Source: Prevotella sp. (GTDB taxonomy: Bacteria; Bacteroidota; Bacteroidia; Bacteroidales; Bacteroidaceae). From it: DNA of 64,000 nt. The stretch lies in the NCBI GenBank assembly GCA_017470345.1, contig JAFUEP010000030.1, positions 1 to 64,000 of the forward strand, read 5' to 3'. Shown piece by piece: positions 57,900 through 64,000 of this stretch (positions are counted from its first letter, which is position 1; each line of letters starts with the position of its first letter). Made by a program: the position numbers and the translations under genes. The notes beneath the pieces are model-generated. The model did not search any database. It worked only from the letters and a program-made list of their open reading frames with translations, and had not been told where the DNA came from.

Positions 57900-60431
57900 A
57901 TGAAGAAAACACTGAAACTTGCGGTGATGGCACTATGCCTCGCTTCGACCGCAGCCCAGGCCCAGGAGGAAGTCGACTCCACGATCCAGGCGATGAAGGA
58001 CGAGCAGGCATTCACATTCACCGAGGCGCAGCTGGGCGACGACGACGATGTGGCACAGAACATCACCCTCATCTCGTCCAACCGCAACGTGTATGCGAGT
58101 GAAGTGGGCTATCGCTTCAGCCCGGCCAGGTTCAAATACCGCGCCTTCAACTCAAAGTACAACGAGATCTACATCAACGGCAACCCCGTGAACGACGTGG
58201 AGCGCGGCGAGTTCCGCTACTCCTTCGTGGGCGGACTGAACAATCAGACGCGCTCGCAGGAGTCGGCCCTGCCCTTCGAGGACAACCTCTTCTCGATGAC
58301 AGCCATGGGCGGCTCGAACAACTACAACTTCCGCCCGTCGTCGTTCGCCACAGGCCAGCGCGTCTCGCTGGCCGGCGCCAACCGCAACTACACAGCGCGC
58401 GCGATGTACACCTACAACAGCGGCGTGACCAACAAGGGATGGGCCTTCACGGGCAGCCTGACCTACCGCTGGGCCAACATGGAGACGGCCTACGTCGAGG
58501 GCACGTTCTACAACTCGCTCAGCTACTTCCTCGGCGTGGAGAAGCTCATCGGCGACGCGCACAGCATCTCGCTCGTCACATGGGGCAACCCCACGGAGCG
58601 CGGCGCACAGGCTGCCTCGACTGACGAGATGTACTGGCTGGCCAACAACCGCTTCTATAACCCCAACTGGGGCTATCAGGACGGCAAGAAGCGCAACTCG
58701 CGCATCATCCACGACTACGCCCCGGCCGCCCTGCTGACCTGGGACTGGAAGATGGACGAGGACACGAAGCTCGTCACGTCGCTGCTCGGCAAGTACTCGA
58801 TGTACAGCAGCTCGCGACTCAACTACAACAATTCGACCAACCCCGCACCTGACTACTACTCGCTGATGCCCAGCTACTACTACGACGTGTGGGCTCCCTA
58901 CGAGGGCGACCGCGACGGCGCTGCCTTCACCAACTGGTCGACAGCCTACCAATACCTGACGGCCTCGCGCGCTAACCGCCAGATCAACTGGGACCGTCTC
59001 TACTACGCCAACCGCATGGCCTCGGCACAGGGCGTCGACGCCATGTACTACCAGCAGGCCTACCACGACGACCAGCTCAGCTTCTCGCTCTCGTCGACCC
59101 TGCAGAAGCAGCTGGCCAAGAACCAGTCGCTCTATGGCGGCATCAACCTGTCGACCAACAAGGGCATGCACTACCAGACGATGGAGGACCTGCTGGGCGC
59201 CACGCGCTTCCACAACATCAACACCTACGTCGTCGGCACCTATGCCGAGACGGCCGACGAGGTGCAGTATGACATGAACAACCCCAACCAGAGCATCCAG
59301 GAGGGCGACCGCTTCGGCTACGACTACAACATCCTGGTCAACAAGGCCAACGCCTGGGCCACCTACTCCATCGACAACAACCGCTCACACCTCTTCTTCT
59401 CAGGACGCATCGGAGGCACCACCATGCAGCGCGACGGCCGCATGCGCAACGGACTGGCCCCCGACAACTCCTTCGGCAAGGGCAAGACGGCCCGATTCCT
59501 CGACGGCGGAGCCAAGATGGGCATCCAGCATGAGCTGGCCCGCGGCAACATGATCACCATGGGCGTCGGCTATGAGCTCAAAGTTCCCCTGGCCCGCAAC
59601 GCCTTCTCCGCCCCCCAGATCAACAACGACTTCACCACCAACCTGAAGAACGAGAAGATCTTCTCGGCCGAGGTGGGCTATCAGCTGCAGACCTCATGGC
59701 TGCATGCCAACCTGAACACCTACCTGAGCCGCCTCACTGACGTCTCGGAATACTCGATGGCCTACAGCGACATCCAGAACTCCTTCTCCTACATCTCGCT
59801 GACGGGCATCTCGAAGGAATACATCGGCGTGGAGCTCGGCATTAACTTCAAGCTGTCGAACACGTTCAACATCAAGACGCTCGGCACCATCAGCGACGCA
59901 CAGTACACCAACAACTCCCGCGTGCGCTACATGCTCTCAGAGGACGGCAAGTACCATGACGACGTATGCCTCAACAAGGGCATGCGCGAAGGCGGCACCC
60001 CGCTGACGGCCGGATCGATCGACCTGAGCTACCACGCCAACGGATGGTACATCGACCTCATCGGCAACTACTACGACCGCATCTACCTCTACTACTCGCC
60101 CATCGTGCGCTACCTCAACGACTTCCCCGTTGACGAGAAGACCGGCGAGCGCATCATCAGCGACATCTCGCAGGCCAAGGGCGACGGCGGCTTCATGCTC
60201 GACGCCTCCATCGGCAAGTCGATCTACACGCGCAAAGGCCAGCTCTCAATCAACCTGATGCTGACCAACATCCTGAACAACATCCGCATCGTCACAGGCG
60301 GCATGGAGCAGAACCGTCGCGACACGGACGAAGAGGGCGCGACCATCCGCACCTACTCCTTCAAGGACAGCCCCAAGAAGTTCTATGCCAACGGCATCAA
60401 CGGCATGCTGATGATTTCGTATAAGTTCTAA
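57900..60431 (+). CDS. TonB-dependent receptor-like outer-membrane protein
   Basis: 843 residues. Signal peptide (LAVMALCLASTAAQAQ), then a plug-like region (LISSNRNVYASEVGYRFSPARFKYRAFNSKYNEIYINGNPVND) and a long barrel of aromatic/acidic strands with a final MLMISYKF (C-terminal Phe). It lacks the usual N-terminal CarboxypepD_reg domain and a clear TonB box, so it is a plug-barrel type of its own subgroup. It heads a unit with DUF5689 (30 bp downstream) and OB-fold lipoproteins. Transport substrate unknown; nucleic-acid products are suggested by the neighbours. Confidence 0.8.
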   Translation: MKKTLKLAVMALCLASTAAQAQEEVDSTIQAMKDEQAFTFTEAQLGDDDDVAQNITLISSNRNVYASEVGYRFSPARFKYRAFNSKYNEIYINGNPVNDVERGEFRYSFVGGLNNQTRSQESALPFEDNLFSMTAMGGSNNYNFRPSSFATGQRVSLAGANRNYTARAMYTYNSGVTNKGWAFTGSLTYRWANMETAYVEGTFYNSLSYFLGVEKLIGDAHSISLVTWGNPTERGAQAASTDEMYWLANNRFYNPNWGYQDGKKRNSRIIHDYAPAALLTWDWKMDEDTKLVTSLLGKYSMYSSSRLNYNNSTNPAPDYYSLMPSYYYDVWAPYEGDRDGAAFTNWSTAYQYLTASRANRQINWDRLYYANRMASAQGVDAMYYQQAYHDDQLSFSLSSTLQKQLAKNQSLYGGINLSTNKGMHYQTMEDLLGATRFHNINTYVVGTYAETADEVQYDMNNPNQSIQEGDRFGYDYNILVNKANAWATYSIDNNRSHLFFSGRIGGTTMQRDGRMRNGLAPDNSFGKGKTARFLDGGAKMGIQHELARGNMITMGVGYELKVPLARNAFSAPQINNDFTTNLKNEKIFSAEVGYQLQTSWLHANLNTYLSRLTDVSEYSMAYSDIQNSFSYISLTGISKEYIGVELGINFKLSNTFNIKTLGTISDAQYTNNSRVRYMLSEDGKYHDDVCLNKGMREGGTPLTAGSIDLSYHANGWYIDLIGNYYDRIYLYYSPIVRYLNDFPVDEKTGERIISDISQAKGDGGFMLDASIGKSIYTRKGQLSINLMLTNILNNIRIVTGGMEQNRRDTDEEGATIRTYSFKDSPKKFYANGINGMLMISYKF

Positions 60432-60461
60432 TCCTACAGAGACCCCATACACTACACAGAT

Positions 60462-61313
60462 ATGAAAAAGATACATTATTATATATTAGCACTCGTCGCG
60501 GGCCTCTTCACAGCCTGCATGGACGGCGACTGGGAGGAGCCCAGCTTCGCCGACGGCGCCCCCTTCGGCAACAACGCCATCACTGAGGAGGGACTCGTCA
60601 CCATCCAGGAGCTCATCGACAAGTATCCCAACGTCTTCGAGTCGACCGACCGCAACGTCCTCATCACGGAGAACATCAAGGTCAAGGGCCGCGTCACGGG
60701 CAACGACCTCGGAGGCAACATCTACAAGCAGTTCTTCATCCAGGACGACACACGCGCACTCTGCATCGCCGTCAACCAGAACGGCCTCAACGGCTATCTG
60801 GCCGAGGGGCAGGAGGTGCTCGTCGACCTCAAGGGACTCCACATCGGAGGCTACCGCCAGATGCCCGAGGTCGGACAGCCATACAACGGCACCAGCATCG
60901 GACGCATGTCGAAGGACGTCTGGGCCCAGCACTTCAAGCTCCTGGGCGACCCTGACCCCACGCTCGTCAAGCCCGTGGAGTTCAGCACCGTGATGAAGGA
61001 CAAGAACGCCAACTGCGGACGCCTCGTCACCCTCAGCAATGTCACCTTCACCAATGCCAACGGCCGCACGGCCTTCGCTGGAAAGAACGCCGTCACGAGC
61101 GGCGGCAACTACGTCAACCAGAACGTCACCTACAACGGATCGAACATCATCATCCGCACCAGCACCTATGCCGACTTCGCCGCCATGACGCTGCCCTACG
61201 ACAGCGAGGCCAAGCGCGCCCTGCCCTGCAACATCACGGGCATCGCATCGCGATTCGGCAACGACTGGCAGATCATGATCCGCAAGCCCAGCGACATTGA
61301 GATTGAGAATTGA
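60462..61313 (+). CDS. DUF5689-domain lipoprotein
   Basis: 283 residues; lipobox LFTAC (Cys19). The DUF5689 domain covers most of it: ITENIKVKGRVTGNDLGGNIYKQFFIQDDTRALCIAV is an OB-like strand set, followed by a second similar half. Surface lipoproteins of this family often accompany extracellular nucleases and TonB receptors. Its last residues (EIEN) and TGA stop come from a heptamer array. Confidence 0.83.
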   Translation: MKKIHYYILALVAGLFTACMDGDWEEPSFADGAPFGNNAITEEGLVTIQELIDKYPNVFESTDRNVLITENIKVKGRVTGNDLGGNIYKQFFIQDDTRALCIAVNQNGLNGYLAEGQEVLVDLKGLHIGGYRQMPEVGQPYNGTSIGRMSKDVWAQHFKLLGDPDPTLVKPVEFSTVMKDKNANCGRLVTLSNVTFTNANGRTAFAGKNAVTSGGNYVNQNVTYNGSNIIIRTSTYADFAAMTLPYDSEAKRALPCNITGIASRFGNDWQIMIRKPSDIEIEN

Positions 61314-61344
61314 AGATTGAAAATTGAAGATAGAGAATTGAATA
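61297..61344. repeat. Heptamer array TTGARRA
   Basis: Seven units (a 6-bp TTGAGA, then TTGAGAA, TTGAAGA, TTGAAAA, TTGAAGA, TAGAGAA, TTGAATA). The DUF5689 gene's stop (61311-61313) is inside it, and it fills most of the gap to the next gene. Confidence 0.85.
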
Positions 61345-61379
61345 TTGACCCAACAGACAAACAAATAAAAGAAAAAGAT

Positions 61380-63182
61380 ATGAAAAAGACTTTCAGAAAC
61401 CTGATGGCCATCGCCATTGCTGCCATGGCTTTCACCGCGTGCGAGGACGTGCCCGAGCCCTACAACGTCTTTGACGACGAACAGACCGTCGACGACGGGA
61501 CTATCACGGCCCAGGGCAGCGGCACCGTCGCCGACCCCTACAACGTAGCCGGCGTGCTGGCCTATGTGCAGACACTGGGCACCGCCGAGTCGACCGAGCA
61601 GGTCTACGTCAAGGGCATCGTGGCCAGTATCACTGAGATTGCTCAGGGAAACTACGGCAATGCCACCTACACCATCTCGGACGACGGAACGGGCAACGAC
61701 GTGTTCACCGTCTACCGCAGTAAGAACCTGGGCAACACCAACTTCACGTCGGCCGACCAGCTCGCCGTCGGCGATGAGGTGGTCGTCGTAGGCAAGGTTG
61801 TCAACTACAACGGCCGCACACCTGAGTTCGTCCAGAACGCCAGCTACCTCTATTCGCGCAACGGCAAGACCACTGACGAGGGCGGTTCGGAGACCGCCAG
61901 CTCCGACCCGAAGGGCACTGGCACCCAGGCCGACCCGTTCAACGTGGCTGCTGCCATCGCCAAGTGTAAGGAAATCGGCGAGTCGCCCTCGACGGAGAAG
62001 TACTATGTCAAAGGCATCGCAGCAGAAACCGCGACGGCCGATGCCTCCTTCGGCAACGCCTCGTTCAATATTGTGGACGTCGAGAACGGGGAGAAGTTCT
62101 ACTGCTTCCAGGTGGCCGGCACTGACGGCAAGAAGATGCCTTCGGGCTACACCATCAAGAAGGGCGACGTAGTCGTTGTCTATGGTCCTATCTACAATTA
62201 CAAGGGCAACACCCCGGAGACTGCAGGGAAGAGCGCTGCCTACGTCGTCAGCGTCAACGGCAAGAGCACAGAAGGCGGCAACGACAACCCGCAGCCCACG
62301 AACAACTCGACGCTTAACAATCCCTACACCGTGGCACAGGCTCTCGCTACAGCCAATTCGCTAGACGACAACGCCACGACGACAGACTCGTACTACATCA
62401 AGGGCAAGGTGACACGCAAGGCTAACACCGCCGATGAGATTGGACCCAACTCGGAGAAGAAGTACTCGGACATGAACTACTATATCTCCGACGACGGCTC
62501 ACAGACCAGCGAGCTCTACGTCTACCGCGGCAAGTTCCTCGACGGTGCCGACTTCACTGACTATGAGCAGATCAAGGAGGGTGACGAGGTCGTCATCTAT
62601 GGCCAGCTGCAGAAGTACATCGACGCCAGGAATGGTAATGCAGTCATCCCCGAAGTGAAAAACAGCAAGATTGTCAAGCTCAACGGACAGGTCGGCGGCA
62701 ACGACAATCCAAACCCCAACCCGCAGCCCGGCGGACAAGGTGGCACGCTCAATGGCAACGTGCTCACGGTCAATGCTGCAGAGTTCGGATTCTCTACTGA
62801 CGTGGCAGCCTCGACGGCCACGCTGACAGGCGGCACCAAGGTGACCTTCAGCAAGGCCAGCGGTTCGTCAGACCCGAAGTTCTACAGCGGAGACTATGCT
62901 TCAGTGCGTGTCTATGCCAACAATACCATCGCCATCGAGGGCAGCAAGAAGATTGCCAGCATTGCCATCACGACGACAGACCCCAGCGGCAGCACGAAGT
63001 ATAACGGCAGCGACCTGGCCTATGCTGAGGGATCGGCACGAGTCGACGTCGTGAAGGAGAGCGACACCAGCATCAAGTTCGACGGTCTCAACAGCAACAA
63101 CGTGACCATCGTCAACTACTCTGAGAAGAACAGCGGAAACCAGCTGCGCATCAGCCAGATGGTCATCACTTTCGCTGAATAA
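61380..63182 (+). CDS. Lipoprotein with three OB-fold (DUF6359-like) repeats
   Basis: 600 residues from the ATG at 61380; lipobox AFTAC (Cys21). Three tandem OB-like repeats, each opening with G-ADPYNVA and carrying YVKGIV/YYVKGIA/YYIKGKV and [27 protein letters not shown], linked by Asn/Pro/Gly/Ser stretches. A C-terminal beta-sandwich (about 480-600) follows. OB folds of this kind are seen on secreted nucleases and presumably bind nucleic acid or sugar phosphates. In this operon, capture of DNA/RNA at the surface is a reasonable guess. Confidence 0.8.
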   Translation: MKKTFRNLMAIAIAAMAFTACEDVPEPYNVFDDEQTVDDGTITAQGSGTVADPYNVAGVLAYVQTLGTAESTEQVYVKGIVASITEIAQGNYGNATYTISDDGTGNDVFTVYRSKNLGNTNFTSADQLAVGDEVVVVGKVVNYNGRTPEFVQNASYLYSRNGKTTDEGGSETASSDPKGTGTQADPFNVAAAIAKCKEIGESPSTEKYYVKGIAAETATADASFGNASFNIVDVENGEKFYCFQVAGTDGKKMPSGYTIKKGDVVVVYGPIYNYKGNTPETAGKSAAYVVSVNGKSTEGGNDNPQPTNNSTLNNPYTVAQALATANSLDDNATTTDSYYIKGKVTRKANTADEIGPNSEKKYSDMNYYISDDGSQTSELYVYRGKFLDGADFTDYEQIKEGDEVVIYGQLQKYIDARNGNAVIPEVKNSKIVKLNGQVGGNDNPNPNPQPGGQGGTLNGNVLTVNAAEFGFSTDVAASTATLTGGTKVTFSKASGSSDPKFYSGDYASVRVYANNTIAIEGSKKIASIAITTTDPSGSTKYNGSDLAYAEGSARVDVVKESDTSIKFDGLNSNNVTIVNYSEKNSGNQLRISQMVITFAE

Positions 63183-63214
63183 ACACTTAACAAAAGAAAA
63201 AACGAGAGAAAAGT

Positions 63215-63246
63215 TTGGAGGTTCGGAAAAAAGTTCGTACCTTTGC
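63215..63246 (+). promoter_or_regulatory. rpmE2 promoter
   Basis: TTTG (63215-63218), 20 bp, TACCTTTG (63239-63246), 36 bp before the start codon: full consensus. Confidence 0.75.
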
Positions 63247-63282
63247 AGCCCGAAATTATTTATCATCAATAATAACAAAGAA

Positions 63283-63537
63283 ATGAAAAAAGGTATTCAT
63301 CCCGAAAACTATCGCCCCGTCGTGTTCCGTGACATGTCCAACGGCGATATGTTCCTTACGAAGTCTACGGCAAGAACGACAGAGACCATAGAATTCGAAG
63401 GCGAAACTTACCCTGTGGTAAAAGTAGAAATCTCGAGCTCCTCACACCCCTTCTACACTGGTAAGAGCAAGCTCGTCGACACGGCCGGTCGCGTCGATAA
63501 GTTCATGAGCCGCTACGGTAAGGCTGCGAAGAAATAA
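63283..63537 (+). CDS. rpmE2: 50S ribosomal protein L31 type B
   Basis: 84 residues: [43 protein letters not shown]. It lacks the CxxC zinc motif of type A L31, so it is the zinc-independent paralogue. It has its own consensus promoter and a terminator after it, so it is separate from the flanking lipoprotein and nuclease genes. Confidence 0.95.
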   Translation: MKKGIHPENYRPVVFRDMSNGDMFLTKSTARTTETIEFEGETYPVVKVEISSSSHPFYTGKSKLVDTAGRVDKFMSRYGKAAKK

Positions 63538-63569
63538 AGATACAACCACACTTTTATCTAACGACACAC

Positions 63570-63615
63570 AAAGGTGCGTACAGGGTAGTTGCATATGCCT
63601 TGGCCGCACCTTTTT
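63570..63615 (+). terminator. rpmE2 terminator
   Basis: AAAGGTGCG (63570-63578) pairs with CGCACCTTT (63605-63613) with further T residues following; the 26-base loop is long. Confidence 0.65.
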
Positions 63616-63644
63616 CGGTTTTCAGCATCTCAACACGAAACGCA

Positions 63645-64000
63645 ATGAAACTAAATAATCCTTTCGTCAGGATCATGATCACGGCGACGGTCATGATGGC
63701 CTTCGCAGCATGCGACGACACCGGCAACCTGCCCATCTTCGGACCCGACGATCCCGGCTACAGCAGCGCTGCCAATGAGAACAAGAATGACGCCAGTCAG
63801 GACGAGACACTCGCGCAGCTGCAGTTTCCAAAAGTCAGCGGCGGCACCAGCGAGGTGATCCACCACAGCACCTCGGACCTGGGCCTGAACTACTCCATCG
63901 AGTGGGACCATGCCCTGCGCGCCCAGCGCTGGACATGCTTCACGTTCAATGCCTCCAACTCGACGCAGAAGTGGTCGCGCAACCAGTGGTACCAAACGTC
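63645..64000 (+). CDS. Secreted DNA/RNA non-specific endonuclease, partial
   Basis: The 5' part of a gene cut by the window edge (118 complete codons visible). ATG 63645 opens a lipoprotein signal (ITATVMMAFAAC, Cys23) and an acidic linker. The visible start of the domain (VIHHSTSDLGLNYSIEWDHALRAQRWTCFTFN) matches the N-terminal part of the Bacteroidota DNA/RNA non-specific (NUC1) endonucleases; the DRGH motif would be beyond the edge. It would supply nucleotides for the receptor/OB-fold proteins upstream. Confidence 0.72.
   Translation, partial: MKLNNPFVRIMITATVMMAFAACDDTGNLPIFGPDDPGYSSAANENKNDASQDETLAQLQFPKVSGGTSEVIHHSTSDLGLNYSIEWDHALRAQRWTCFTFNASNSTQKWSRNQWYQT

Noticed and set aside
58152..59213. 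353-codon open frame on the minus strand
   Set aside because: Antisense shadow of the TonB-dependent receptor; Val/Ala/Gly-rich and without signal or domain.

Overview
The window looks like the chromosome of a Bacteroidota bacterium, most likely Bacteroidales and probably Prevotellaceae. Four things point there. The promoters follow the Bacteroidota pattern TTTG - about 20 bp - TAnnTTTG (clearest before dnaB, the CotH gene, the TonB-dependent receptor and rpmE2). Start codons mostly lack Shine-Dalgarno sites. The primary sigma factor is short (287 aa) and has no region 1.1. The protein families are typical of the phylum: BspA-like LRR, DUF4421, DUF5686, DUF5689, CotH/lamin-tail, FecR-type DUF4974 and STN. 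Base composition is GC-rich, so long antisense shadow frames are common; 55.6-57.9 kb is visibly AT-richer.

Layout. 0-13.1 kb (minus strand) is a set of eight genes, most with overlapping stop/start codons: a BMP/PnrA-like binding lipoprotein, a binding-protein/legumain-peptidase fusion lipoprotein, a stand-alone HHxxxDG condensation-type acyltransferase, a saccharopine-dehydrogenase/homospermidine-synthase-like enzyme, a MATE exporter, a small lipoprotein, a DUF4421 outer-membrane protein and a large LRR surface protein. At 14.2-14.8 kb lies a membrane-anchored AraC-type regulator. Its own promoter and the promoter of the eight-gene set carry the same paired motif (TTGCGCAGAAA, 19 bp apart) at exactly the same distance from the -7 box, which ties regulator and gene set together.

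15-31 kb: rpoD heads a run that ends in a RiPP-like module (HPr-kinase-like, ER-type signal-peptidase-like, PqqD). Then come ispE, dnaB, DUF5686, a CDP-alcohol phosphatidyltransferase, a divergent IspD-family cytidylyltransferase, rpiB, a GH28/GH2 pair, and ribE behind a structured leader. 31-43 kb: a UvrD helicase with an embedded exonuclease, a CotH/lamin-tail surface protein, a second MATE exporter, a cyclophilin, rsmA, a YbhN-like flippase and pepD.

43.1-46.6 kb is a compact four-gene operon, with ATGA overlaps at each junction. It begins with an ECF sigma factor fused through one membrane helix to a FecR-type DUF4974 domain, followed by an STN-domain protein that lacks a TonB barrel. 46.6-57.5 kb: corA behind a leader that encodes an 11-residue acidic/proline peptide, hrpB, a disordered secreted protein, a histidine phosphatase, DUF308, udk, a uracil-DNA-glycosylase-family gene invaded by a palindromic repeat, a secreted EEP-family phosphoesterase, and an AT-rich patch with an MntA-HepT toxin-antitoxin pair and a transposase relic. 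57.9-64 kb: a TonB-dependent receptor, DUF5689 and OB-fold lipoproteins, rpmE2 and the start of a secreted DNA/RNA endonuclease, suggesting nucleic-acid scavenging.

A recurring feature is heptanucleotide tandem arrays at gene junctions. Because 7 leaves remainder 1 on division by 3, a TGA-containing unit repeated three times stops all three frames. Six genes in the window end inside such arrays.
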